A stretch of 64,000 bases of DNA, from NCBI RefSeq assembly GCF_003115855.1, contig NZ_KZ819092.1, positions 1 through 64,000 on the forward strand, given 5' to 3'. The translations under genes were made by a program, and so were the position numbers. The notes under the pieces were generated by a model that worked only from the letters and a program-made list of their open reading frames with translations, did no database searches and was not told the DNA's origin. The DNA is from Brenneria corticis. GTDB taxonomy: Bacteria > Pseudomonadota > Gammaproteobacteria > Enterobacterales > Enterobacteriaceae. Shown in pieces: positions 43,847-51,959 of this stretch (its first letter is position 1; each line of letters starts with the position of its first letter).

Positions 43847-44659
43847 ATGTCACAACGTTCCTCCTCGGTAATTCCCGGTTTCGGATTAACTTTGGGTTTC
43901 AGCCTGAGTTACTTAGGGTTGATAGTACTCATCCCTTTGGCCGGTATGTTTCTTTACGCCAGCCAACTGACCCTGGCACAATTCTGGGAGCTTATTACCA
44001 GCCGGCAGGTACTTTTCTCGCTCCAGCTCTCTTTTGGCACGGCGCTGGCCGCTGCATTTATCAATGGTATTTTGGGAACGCTGCTGGCGTGGGTGTTGGT
44101 TCGTTACACCTTTCCCGGCCGTAAGATCATTGACGCGATGATCGATATGCCGTTTGCGCTGCCGACGGCGGTCGCGGGGATTGCGTTGACGGCCCTGTAC
44201 GCGCCGAACGGCCTGATTGGCTCGCTGTTTCCTTTTAAAATCGCTTACACCGGCATCGGCATCACGCTGGCGTTGATTTTTGTCACCCTGCCTTTTGTCG
44301 TCAGGACATTGCAGCCCGTTCTTGCCGATATTCCGAAAGAAATCGAGGAAGCCGCGGCCTGTCTTGGCGCGCGTCCGCTGCAGGTATTTCGCCATGTGTT
44401 GATTCCCACCTTGCTTCCCGCCTGGCTGACCGGCTTTGCCCTGGCGTTTGCCCGCGGCGTGGGGGAGTACGGTTCAGTGGTGTTTATTGCGGGGAATATC
44501 CCTTTTAAAACCGAAATTCTGCCGCTGCTGATCGTCTCGAAGCTCGACCAGTATGACTACAAAGGCGCGACCGGGATTGGCGTGTTTATGCTGCTGGTTT
44601 CTTTCATTATGTTGCTGTTGATTAATTTATTGCAGCGCCGCATCCAACCGAAACTGTAA
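43847..44659 (+). CDS. cysT: Sulfate/thiosulfate ABC importer permease CysT
   Basis: The 270-residue inner-membrane protein has about six hydrophobic segments and the EAA loop EEAAACLGA that docks on the ATPase. The ending LQRRIQPKL is typical. It is the first permease of the operon, 8 bp before cysW. Also called CysU. Confidence 0.94.
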   Translation: MSQRSSSVIPGFGLTLGFSLSYLGLIVLIPLAGMFLYASQLTLAQFWELITSRQVLFSLQLSFGTALAAAFINGILGTLLAWVLVRYTFPGRKIIDAMIDMPFALPTAVAGIALTALYAPNGLIGSLFPFKIAYTGIGITLALIFVTLPFVVRTLQPVLADIPKEIEEAAACLGARPLQVFRHVLIPTLLPAWLTGFALAFARGVGEYGSVVFIAGNIPFKTEILPLLIVSKLDQYDYKGATGIGVFMLLVSFIMLLLINLLQRRIQPKL

Positions 44660-44667
44660 GGCATATC

Positions 44668-45552
44668 GTGATGGATCAAGTTATTTCCGCTCAGCCCCGT
44701 GCAACGAAATCCCAAAAGCACCCGGCGACCTACTATATTTTGGTTTCGCTGGCGTGGATCGTCTTTTTCCTGATTCTGGTTTTGCCGCTGTTTATGGTGG
44801 TGACGCAGGGGTTGGATAGAGGCGTCGTCGCATTCTGGAATGCCATCACCGAACCCGATGCGGTCTCCGCGCTGAAGCTGACGCTGCTGGCTACGGTGAT
44901 TTCCGTGCCGCTCAATGTCCTCTTCGGCCTTGCAACCGCCTGGAGCGTGACGAAATTCGAATTCCGCGGTAAAAGTTTTCTGCTGGCGTTAATCGATTTG
45001 CCTTTCTCCGTCTCGCCGGTGGTTGCCGGTTTGGTCTATGTCCTGCTGTTTGGGGCGCAAAGTAAGCTGTATCCGTTTCTGACCGCCCATAATCTGGAAG
45101 TCGTTTATGCGGTGCCGGGGATTGTGCTGGCGACGATTTTCGTCACGCTGCCGTACGTGGCCCGCGAACTGATCCCGCTGATGGAGCAGCAGGGGTCGCA
45201 GGAAGAAGAGGCCGCCAGGCTGCTGGGCGCCAACGGCTGGCAGATGTTCTGGCATATCACGCTGCCTAACGTGAAGTGGGCGCTGATTTACGGCGTAGTG
45301 CTGTGTACCGCCAGGGCGATGGGGGAATTCGGGGCCGTCTCGGTTATTTCCGGCCATATCCGCGGGTTGACCAACACGCTGCCGCTGCATATCGAAATTC
45401 TTTATAACGAATACAATATCGTCGCTGCTTTTAGCGTCGCCATACTGCTGTTGGTGATGTCGCTGGTCGTGCTTCTGCTGCGCCAGTGGAGTGAGAGCCG
45501 CCTGACGAAGCAACTAGAGAAACAACAGGAGTTGACCAAAAATGAGCATTGA
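44668..45552 (+). CDS. cysW: Sulfate/thiosulfate ABC importer permease CysW
   Basis: The 294-residue second permease has an EAA loop at EEEAARLLGANGW and the conserved ARAMGEFGAVSVISGHIRG block. It overlaps cysA by 11 bases, indicating coupled translation. Confidence 0.94.
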   Translation: MMDQVISAQPRATKSQKHPATYYILVSLAWIVFFLILVLPLFMVVTQGLDRGVVAFWNAITEPDAVSALKLTLLATVISVPLNVLFGLATAWSVTKFEFRGKSFLLALIDLPFSVSPVVAGLVYVLLFGAQSKLYPFLTAHNLEVVYAVPGIVLATIFVTLPYVARELIPLMEQQGSQEEEAARLLGANGWQMFWHITLPNVKWALIYGVVLCTARAMGEFGAVSVISGHIRGLTNTLPLHIEILYNEYNIVAAFSVAILLLVMSLVVLLLRQWSESRLTKQLEKQQELTKNEH

Positions 45553-46534
45553 GATCCGCAATATTAATAAACAATTTGGTCAGTTCCAGGCTCTGAATCA
45601 AATCAATCTGGCCATTCAGAGCGGTGAACTGGTGGCGCTGCTGGGGCCGTCCGGGTGCGGTAAAACAACATTATTGCGTATTATCGCCGGTCTGGAACAG
45701 CCGGATAGCGGCAACATTATTTTTCACGGCGAGGATGTATCCGTTCACGATGTGCGTCAGCGCAATGTGGGGTTTGTGTTCCAGCATTACGCCTTGTTCC
45801 GCCACATGACGGTATTTGACAACGTGGCGTTTGGGCTGCGGATGAAGCCGAAAAGCACCCGCCCGTCGAAACGCGACATTGAAAAAAAAGTCCATGAACT
45901 GCTGCGCCTGGTGCAGCTGGAGTGGCTGGCGGACCGCTATCCCGAGCAGTTGTCCGGCGGTCAGCGTCAGCGTATCGCCCTTGCCAGGGCGCTGATTGTC
46001 GAGCCCAGCATTCTGTTGCTGGACGAACCCTTCGGCGCGCTGGATGCCAAAGTGCGCAAGGAGCTGCGTCGCTGGCTATCCCGCCTGCATGAGGATATCA
46101 ATCTGACGTCGGTGTTTGTTACGCACGATCAGGAAGAGGCGATGGAAGTCGCCGATCGTATCGTACTGATGAATAAAGGCGTCATTGAACAGATTGGTTC
46201 GCCTGATGAGGTTTATAATCACCCGGCCAGTGAATTTGTTTATCACTTCCTGGGGGACAGCAACCTGCTGAAGATTGAACAGACTGACGAAACCATCCTG
46301 TTCCGTCCTCATGAAGTGGCTTTGTCCGTTGAGGCGCAGGATGGCTACCAGCCGGTTATCGTACGTGATATCCGTCCGCTGGGCGCGTTAACCCGTCTGT
46401 CATTGAAGATTGGCAATCAACAGGAGCTGATAGAAGCTGAAGTGGCGAAAGACGATCTCAGTTTGCATGGCTTGCAAAAAGGGGATGTTATCCAGTTCAA
46501 ACCCAAGCGTTATAACCATGACTGGGAAATCTGA
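45542..46534 (+). CDS. cysA: Sulfate/thiosulfate ABC importer ATPase CysA
   Basis: The 330-residue ATPase has intact motifs: GPSGCGKTT, LSGGQRQR, LLLDEPFGALD and VTHDQEEAMEV. The C-terminal TOBE-like region ends at NHDWEI and is about 35 residues shorter than in E. coli CysA (365, from memory). No cysM follows, unlike the E. coli operon. A terminator closes the operon. Confidence 0.94.
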   Translation: MSIEIRNINKQFGQFQALNQINLAIQSGELVALLGPSGCGKTTLLRIIAGLEQPDSGNIIFHGEDVSVHDVRQRNVGFVFQHYALFRHMTVFDNVAFGLRMKPKSTRPSKRDIEKKVHELLRLVQLEWLADRYPEQLSGGQRQRIALARALIVEPSILLLDEPFGALDAKVRKELRRWLSRLHEDINLTSVFVTHDQEEAMEVADRIVLMNKGVIEQIGSPDEVYNHPASEFVYHFLGDSNLLKIEQTDETILFRPHEVALSVEAQDGYQPVIVRDIRPLGALTRLSLKIGNQQELIEAEVAKDDLSLHGLQKGDVIQFKPKRYNHDWEI

Positions 46535-46574
46535 CGCTTTTCGCGGATAAACCATTCTGCCGTATAAAACCCAT

Positions 46575-46602
46575 AAAAAACGCTCTTATCAGGGCGTTTT
46601 TT
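46575..46602 (+). terminator. Terminator of sbp-cysTWA
   Basis: AAAAAACGC (46575-46583) pairs with GCGTTTTTT (46594-46602), with CT/AG extending the stem. It lies 41 bp after the cysA stop. Confidence 0.85.
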
Positions 46603-46738
46603 GTTGAACGGGATATGTTCTGGTTTCGAGAAATGTCATCGCGGGAGTAAATACGTAATAGTCTCCGCCATTAACTTTCACTAGCAGCATGATGATTTTG
46701 AATGAATGTACTTCAGAAAGGAAAAACTTTGCGGATAT

Positions 46739-46814
46739 TGGTGGGTCGTGCAGGATTCGAACCTGCGACCAATTGATTAAAAGTCAACTGCTCTACCAAC
46801 TGAGCTAACGACCC
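46739..46814 (-). tRNA. lysV: tRNA-Lys (TTT)
   Basis: A 76-base tRNA with encoded CCA and anticodon loop CTTTTAA (anticodon TTT). The acceptor stem is GGGTCGT/ACGACCC. It is the last gene of the Val-Lys tRNA operon, 7 bases behind the nearest tRNA-Val. E. coli has the same order, valUXY-lysV, next to gltX. Confidence 0.98.
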
Positions 46815-46821
46815 GCAGAAG

Positions 46822-46897
46822 TGGTGGGTGATGACGGGATCGAACCGCCGACCCCCTCCTTGTAAGGGAGGTGCTCTCCCAGCTGAGCTAATCACCC
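46822..46897 (-). tRNA. tRNA-Val (TAC), copy 4 in transcription order
   Basis: A 76-base tRNA with encoded CCA; anticodon loop CTTACAA (TAC). It is identical to the other three copies. In E. coli its A37 is methylated by TrmN6, encoded at 53417. Confidence 0.98.
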
Positions 46898-46941
46898 ACT
46901 CCTGAACTTCATTTCCAGCAAGAAGACAGCTGGCGTGAGAT

Positions 46942-47017
46942 TGGTGGGTGATGACGGGATCGAACCGCCGACCCCCTCCTTGTAAGGGAGGTGCTCTCCC
47001 AGCTGAGCTAATCACCC
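46942..47017 (-). tRNA. tRNA-Val (TAC), copy 3
   Basis: Identical to copy 4, exactly 120 bp away. The 44-bp spacer to copy 4 differs in only two positions from the spacer to copy 2, which shows a recent tandem duplication of the 120-bp unit. Confidence 0.98.
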
Positions 47018-47061
47018 ACTTCTGAACTTCATTTCCAGCAAGAAGACAGCTGGTGTGAGAT

Positions 47062-47137
47062 TGGTGGGTGATGACGGGATCGAACCGCCGACCCCCTCCT
47101 TGTAAGGGAGGTGCTCTCCCAGCTGAGCTAATCACCC
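47062..47137 (-). tRNA. tRNA-Val (TAC), copy 2
   Basis: Identical 76-base tRNA, 120 bp from copy 3. The spacer toward copy 1 is of different sequence (43 bp). Confidence 0.98.
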
Positions 47138-47180
47138 AATCTCGATTCTTCTTGCTTCACACAGCGCGTCACTCTAAGAG

Positions 47181-47256
47181 TGGTGGGTGATGACGGGATC
47201 GAACCGCCGACCCCCTCCTTGTAAGGGAGGTGCTCTCCCAGCTGAGCTAATCACCC
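47181..47256 (-). tRNA. tRNA-Val (TAC), copy 1 (promoter-proximal)
   Basis: Identical 76-base tRNA. It is the first gene of the operon, 17 bases after the -10 element. Four tandem copies are one more than the three of E. coli valUXY. Confidence 0.98.
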
Positions 47257-47273
47257 TCGCTGTGTGGAGTCGC

Positions 47274-47301
47274 ATTATAGGGATAGTTGAAAGTGAGTCA
47301 A
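47274..47301 (-). promoter_or_regulatory. Promoter of the Val-Lys tRNA operon
   Basis: Minus strand: TTGACT (plus-strand 47296-47301), a 16-bp spacer and a perfect TATAAT (47274-47279), followed by a GC-rich discriminator GCGACTCC. This is the form expected of a stringently controlled tRNA promoter, a likely DksA/ppGpp target. Confidence 0.88.
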
Positions 47302-47528
47302 CGCTTTTTAAAAGTAAAATGGTTGTTCGTTGTAAAATTAGGCAAGGCGTCCTATTTCTGCACGTCGGCGATGCTTCCTTAGTCAGTTCGGTGCGTAATA
47401 AACCATGGCGCGGCGCGTTACAGCGTTGAGGAATCGGGGCAGAATGATAGAATGTCGCCACTTTATATTGTTTTGAACTTATGTCGGTATCCGCCGACAG
47501 CCGTTGCGTAAAAAGGCTGTAATCCCAA

Positions 47529-48944
47529 ATGAAAATCAAAACCCGTTTCGCGCCCAGTCCAACTGGCTATCTTCACGTCGGCGGCGCCCGTACCGCGCTT
47601 TATTCCTGGCTGTTTGCCCGTCATCATGGCGGCGAGTTCGTTTTGCGTATTGAAGATACCGACCTGGAGCGTTCTACCCAGGAAGCGATTGATGCCATTA
47701 TGGACGGCATGAACTGGTTGCATCTTGATTGGGATGAGGGCCCGTATTATCAGACCAAGCGCTTTGACCGCTACAACGCCGTTATTGACCAGATGCTGGA
47801 AAACGGCACCGCCTATAAATGTTATTGCTCGAAAGAGCGTCTGGAAGCGCTGCGCGAAAAGCAGATGGCGAACGGCGAAAAGCCGCGCTATGACGGCCAC
47901 TGCCGCGACTCCCATCACCATCACGCCGATGACGAGCCCCACGTGGTCCGTTTTCTGAATCCGCAGGAAGGCTCGGTGATCTTTAACGACAGCATTCGCG
48001 GGCCGATTGAGTTCAGCAATCAGGAGCTTGACGATCTGATCATCCGTCGCACCGACGGTTCGCCGACCTATAACTTCTGCGTGGTGATCGACGACTGGGA
48101 CATGGAAATTACCCACGTGATCCGCGGTGAAGACCATATCAACAATACGCCGCGCCAGATTAATATCCTGAAGGCGTTGGGCGCGCCGGTGCCGGAATAT
48201 GCCCACGTATCGATGATTCTGGGTGATGACGGCAAGAAGCTCTCCAAACGGCATGGCGCTGTGGGCGTGATGCAGTATCGCGATGACGGCTATCTGCCGG
48301 AAGCCTTGCTGAACTACCTGGTGCGTTTAGGGTGGTCGTACGGCGATCAGGAAATTTTCTCGGTGGAAGAGATGAAAAATCTGTTTTCACTGGACGCGGT
48401 CAGCAAATCGGCGAGCGCCTTTAATACCGAAAAACTGCAGTGGCTGAATCATCACTATATCAATCACCTGCCGCCGGAATATGTCGCCACCCATTTGTCA
48501 TGGCATATCGAGCAGGCGGGCATCGACACCCGCACCGGGCCGCAGCTGAGCGAACTGGTTACCCTGCTGGGCGAGCGCTGCAAAACCCTGAAAGAGATTG
48601 CGGCTTCCTGCCGTTATTTCTATGAAGACTTTGAACAGTTTGATGCGGATGCGGCGAAGAAACACCTGCGTCCGGTGGCGCGTCAGCCGCTGGAACTGGT
48701 GCGCGGCAAGCTGGCGGCCATCACCGACTGGACGGCTGAAAACATTCATCAGGCGATTCAGGGAACCGCCGATGAATTGGGGCAGGGCATGGGTAAGGTC
48801 GGTATGCCGCTGCGCGTGGCCGTAACCGGCGCAGGACAGTCTCCCGGCGTGGATGTGACGGTACTGGCTGTCGGTCAGCAGCGTTCGCTGGCGCGGATTG
48901 ATAAGGCGCTGGCGTTTATCGCAGAACGTGAAGCGCAGCAGTAA
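47529..48944 (+). CDS. gltX: Glutamyl-tRNA synthetase
   Basis: The 471-residue class I synthetase charges tRNA-Glu and feeds haem synthesis through HemL (same window). HIGH motif: SPTGYLHVGGA; KMSKS motif: KLSKRHG. The zinc site has CYC near residue 98 and Cys in DGHCRD. The fourth ligand of the E. coli enzyme, His two residues after that Cys, is Asp here, with a His run directly after it (DSHHHH). It is divergent from the Val-Lys tRNA operon. Confidence 0.97.
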   Translation: MKIKTRFAPSPTGYLHVGGARTALYSWLFARHHGGEFVLRIEDTDLERSTQEAIDAIMDGMNWLHLDWDEGPYYQTKRFDRYNAVIDQMLENGTAYKCYCSKERLEALREKQMANGEKPRYDGHCRDSHHHHADDEPHVVRFLNPQEGSVIFNDSIRGPIEFSNQELDDLIIRRTDGSPTYNFCVVIDDWDMEITHVIRGEDHINNTPRQINILKALGAPVPEYAHVSMILGDDGKKLSKRHGAVGVMQYRDDGYLPEALLNYLVRLGWSYGDQEIFSVEEMKNLFSLDAVSKSASAFNTEKLQWLNHHYINHLPPEYVATHLSWHIEQAGIDTRTGPQLSELVTLLGERCKTLKEIAASCRYFYEDFEQFDADAAKKHLRPVARQPLELVRGKLAAITDWTAENIHQAIQGTADELGQGMGKVGMPLRVAVTGAGQSPGVDVTVLAVGQQRSLARIDKALAFIAEREAQQ

Positions 48945-48969
48945 TCGCTGACGCTATTCGGTTAACGCA

Positions 48970-48995
48970 AGCCCGGCAAACTGCCGGGCTTTTTT
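48970..48995 (+). terminator. Terminator of gltX
   Basis: AGCCCGGCA (48970-48978) pairs with TGCCGGGCT (48982-48990) and is followed by five more T residues. Confidence 0.92.
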
Positions 48996-49015
48996 CATCC
49001 GCAAGCGGGGCGTCG

Positions 49016-49894
49016 TTACTGGCCGGCGATAATAACCGCCTTGGCGATGGCATCCGGAATAACGTCGCCGTGGTTTTTGCCGGCAAACAGGATAAACCGC
49101 GCGTTGGCGCCCTGATCTTGTAACCGGGCGGCTAGCGTTCGCGCTTTGGTCACCATCTGCCGCCGGCTGTGACGCTCCTCCCGTCCTGTGTCGGCGGGCT
49201 GTTCCGCCGTCGCTTTTTCCGGCGCGTCCTCGTATTCGCCCACGCTCAGCGTAATGGACTGCGGCGGCGCGTCGAGCAGCGGCGTTTTTGCCGGGATAAC
49301 CACGCCATCGCCCCACCAGATAGAGGGGCTTGCCGCCACATAACGCTGAAAAGACGCGCTATGGTTAAACAGCGCGTAAAGGGTAAACAGACCGCCGAAA
49401 GAGTGGCCGGCGAGGGTCTGTTTTTGCGTGTTCACCCGATAACGCGCCTCCACCCAGGGTTTTACGCCGTTTTGCAGGAACTGATAAAAGGCTTCGGCTT
49501 CCCCGCCTTTGTCGAAATGGGGATCGACGATGGTGGTCGGCGGGGTGTAGTCCCGCGTTCGGGCCGGCACATCGTACGCCCGATCGCCCTGGTAGCCGAT
49601 GGCGACGATCAGCGGCGCCGTGCCGTTTTCCGTTTTATAGCTGTTCACCGCGAAAGGGAACTGCGCATTGCCGTCCAGCAGATAAAGTACGGGATAACCT
49701 TCCGCCGGCGCCGTCTGACGCGGAAGCGCAATAAAAAGTCGGTATCGGCGGTTTTTATCACTCTCCACGTCAAACTGGCGGATATCGAAATGATCTCCGG
49801 CCTGTTCGGTGATGGGAGCGATTTCCGGCTGTGCTCTGGCAGGCAAAATGCCGGCCATCATCAGGGTCAATGCAATCATCGGCAAATAGCGCAT
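49016..49894 (-). CDS. Periplasmic alpha/beta-hydrolase esterase, IroE-like
   Basis: The 292-residue protein has a signal peptide (cleavage after about ILPARA) and an esterase-D type alpha/beta-hydrolase fold. The nucleophile Ser lies in LAGHSFGGLFTLYAL. An oxyanion-region block reads VLYLLDGNAQF, and the C-terminal His is in AGKNHGDV. Family members such as IroE hydrolyse catecholate siderophore trilactones. The gene is monocistronic, with a Fur-like palindrome 32 bp upstream, which supports an iron role by inference. A general esterase cannot be excluded. Confidence 0.8.
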   Translation of the reverse strand: MRYLPMIALTLMMAGILPARAQPEIAPITEQAGDHFDIRQFDVESDKNRRYRLFIALPRQTAPAEGYPVLYLLDGNAQFPFAVNSYKTENGTAPLIVAIGYQGDRAYDVPARTRDYTPPTTIVDPHFDKGGEAEAFYQFLQNGVKPWVEARYRVNTQKQTLAGHSFGGLFTLYALFNHSASFQRYVAASPSIWWGDGVVIPAKTPLLDAPPQSITLSVGEYEDAPEKATAEQPADTGREERHSRRQMVTKARTLAARLQDQGANARFILFAGKNHGDVIPDAIAKAVIIAGQ

Positions 49895-49925
49895 GGGACA
49901 GGTTGTGTAATTGGATGAACATAAT

Positions 49926-49941
49926 ATTATCAGATGATAAT
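49926..49941 (-). promoter_or_regulatory. Fur-like palindrome upstream of the esterase gene
   Basis: ATTATC (49926-49931), four bases and GATAAT (49936-49941) are perfect inverted hexamers of the Fur type. The 4-base gap differs from the canonical 6-1-6 spacing. It is placed where a repressor would block the esterase promoter. Confidence 0.5.
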
Positions 49942-50093
49942 AAAACGCCTTATCGTTGACAGCATTTTTATGCTATTTACCTGACGCTCCGCCCTTGCGC
50001 CATTCTGAACCGCCGGTCGACGCCGATATGTTATCGATTATGAGCGCGTTTGGCGTCTTTTTCAGCGGTTGGCGCTATAAAAGGATTTAGCCG

Positions 50094-50122
50094 TTGACAC
50101 TGCCAATCGGGTCTCATATTAT
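50094..50122 (+). promoter_or_regulatory. Promoter of the tRNA-Ala genes
   Basis: TTGACA (50094-50099), a 17-bp spacer and TATTAT (50117-50122) are followed by the GC-rich discriminator GCGACCCG. This is a near-consensus, stringent-type promoter. Confidence 0.9.
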
Positions 50123-50157
50123 GCGACCCGTTCGCACAGATACGGTCTGTAAGATAC

Positions 50158-50230
<73 letters not shown>

Positions 50231-50233
<3 letters not shown>

Positions 50234-50255
50234 AACAATCCCTCTGTTTGGTTTT
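50231..50255 (+). terminator. Hairpin between the two tRNA-Ala genes
   Basis: CCAAACA (50231-50237, using the CCA end of copy 1) pairs with TGTTTGG (50245-50251) and is followed by TTTT. It may be a partial terminator or an RNase processing site between the two tRNAs. Confidence 0.45.
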
Positions 50256-50280
50256 ATATCGCGAACTCGCCACTTGATGT

Positions 50281-50356
<76 letters not shown>

Positions 50357-50451
50357 AATCACTCCCTTCTCCTTGTTATATCATTCCCTGGTTTATTATC
50401 GTTTTCGCCGTCATGATGTTGCTGCCTCCAGCGGCTGAAGGCAGTATTTCT

Positions 50452-51141
50452 TTACTGATTCTCCGGCAGGCGCGGCGTCCAGTCTATCGGGGCAAGACCT
50501 TGCTGTTCCAGGAGCCGGTTAGCCTGGGAAAAATGCTTACATCCCAGAAAGCCGCGATGGGCCGACAGCGGGGAAGGGTGCGGCGCTTTCAGAACGTGAT
50601 GGCGCTGGCGGTCAATAATGCTGCCTTTTTTCTGGGCGTGCGATCCCCACAGCAAAAAGACAATGCCTTCGCGATTTTCATTCAATGCCGCAATAACGCG
50701 GTCGGTAAAGGTTTCCCAGCCCAGATTGGCGTGTGAATGCGCCTGGCCGGCCTCTACGGTCAACACCGTATTCAGCAGCATCACCCCTTGCTCGGCCCAG
50801 CTTTGCAGGAAGCCGTGCCGCGGGATTTCAAAATCCGGTATATCATTAGCCAGTTCTTTATAAATATTGACCAGCGACGGTGGCGCGGGCACGCCTGGGC
50901 GAACGGAGAAAGAGAGCCCATGGGCCTGGTTGGGGCCGTGGTAGGGATCCTGACCGAGGATAACCACCTTGACCTGATGAAGCTCGGTAAAGCGGAAAGC
51001 GTTAAAGACATCTTTCTGCGGCGGGTAAATGATTTTTCCCGCCGCGCGTTCTTTACCGACGAATTGAAGCGTATTAATAAAGTAGGGCTGTAACTTTTCT
51101 TGTGCCAGAACGTCATGCCAGGTTAGGGAAGTTGCCATCAT
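50452..51141 (-). CDS. ung: Uracil-DNA glycosylase
   Basis: The 229-residue repair enzyme removes uracil from DNA. Water-activating motif: GQDPYHGP; uracil and DNA-binding blocks: LLLNTVLTV and HPSPLSAHRG. Two adjacent ATG codons (51141, 51138) could start it. It is divergent from grcA. Confidence 0.97.
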   Translation of the reverse strand: MMATSLTWHDVLAQEKLQPYFINTLQFVGKERAAGKIIYPPQKDVFNAFRFTELHQVKVVILGQDPYHGPNQAHGLSFSVRPGVPAPPSLVNIYKELANDIPDFEIPRHGFLQSWAEQGVMLLNTVLTVEAGQAHSHANLGWETFTDRVIAALNENREGIVFLLWGSHAQKKGSIIDRQRHHVLKAPHPSPLSAHRGFLGCKHFSQANRLLEQQGLAPIDWTPRLPENQ

Positions 51142-51354
51142 GCACTCTCTGTCCGTAGGGTGAGTTTTGTTGCCGGTAGCTTACCGTTCAATTGCGCCGA
51201 GGTAAAATCGTAACAATGGCGCAGGCAGCCCGGCACAGGGATGATTTTGAAAAAAAATTGAAAATTTACAAAATTATTTGCAGCAATGGCAGCTAATAAA
51301 TTTGATGTAAAACAATAAATTGCCCCACGTGGTTGATTTGGGTGGCTGTTTAAA

Positions 51355-51396
51355 TTGATTTAAGTCAAGGAATGACCGCCATTGTGCTGGTATACA
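51355..51396 (+). promoter_or_regulatory. FNR site and promoter of grcA
   Basis: TTGAT-TTAA-GTCAA (51355-51368) differs from the FNR consensus at one position. A -10-like TATACA lies at 51391-51396. The predicted start near 51403 puts the FNR centre at about -41.5, the class II activating position. E. coli grcA is induced by FNR without oxygen. The rest of the 364-bp gap upstream shows nothing else clear. Confidence 0.65.
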
Positions 51397-51505
51397 GGGA
51401 CTCAGGTAGAATTAGTTTTATTCAAACGTTAAAAACTGACGGCAGTTTGTTACTGATACCAATTTTTAATTAAGACGATAAACACGCCGTTTTACGGAGG
51501 CAATA

Positions 51506-51889
51506 ATGGTTACTGGTATTCAAATCACCAAAGCGAACGACAGCGCGCTGATCAATTCTTTCTGGTTGCTGGATGAAGAAAAATCTCAGGCACGCTGTGT
51601 TTGTGCAAAATCCGTTTATAGCGAAGATCAAATCGTTCCGGTAAGCGACCTGGGCCAGATTGAATATCGTGAAGTTCCGCTGGAAATCAAACCGGAAGTG
51701 CGCGTGGAAGGCGGTCAGCATCTGAATGTCAACGTGCTGCGTCGTGAAACGCTGGAAGATGCCGTTCAGCATCCTGAAAAATACCCGCAGCTGACTATCC
51801 GCGTTTCCGGTTACGCGGTGCGTTTTAACTCGTTGACGCCGGAACAGCAGCGTGACGTGATCACCCGTACTTTTACCGAAAGTCTGTAA
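51506..51889 (+). CDS. grcA: Autonomous glycyl radical cofactor GrcA
   Basis: The 127-residue protein can replace the oxygen-damaged C-terminus of pyruvate formate-lyase. The glycyl-radical block RVSGYAVRFNSLTPEQQ is intact near the C-terminus. It is AT-richer in its leader and preceded by TACGGAGG. It is convergent with srmB, sharing a terminator. Confidence 0.97.
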   Translation: MVTGIQITKANDSALINSFWLLDEEKSQARCVCAKSVYSEDQIVPVSDLGQIEYREVPLEIKPEVRVEGGQHLNVNVLRRETLEDAVQHPEKYPQLTIRVSGYAVRFNSLTPEQQRDVITRTFTESL

Positions 51890-51921
51890 CTCGTTTTATC
51901 CGAGAGCGTGACGTAAATACA

Positions 51922-51946
51922 AAAGGGAGCCGAAGCTCCCTTTTTT
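51922..51946. terminator. Bidirectional terminator between grcA and srmB
   Basis: AAAGGGAGC (51922-51930) pairs with GCTCCCTTT (51935-51943) around CGAA. A residues stand before it and T residues after it. Confidence 0.9.
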
Positions 51947-51959
51947 GCATGCCGGCGCT

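Noticed and set aside
46713..47135. 140-codon frame with three internal repeats of about 40 residues
   Set aside because: It is the translation of the tandem tRNA-Val and tRNA-Lys genes, not a protein.
46822..47256. Regularly spaced repeats resembling a CRISPR array
   Set aside because: The repeats are 76-base tRNA genes and the spacers are themselves duplicated.
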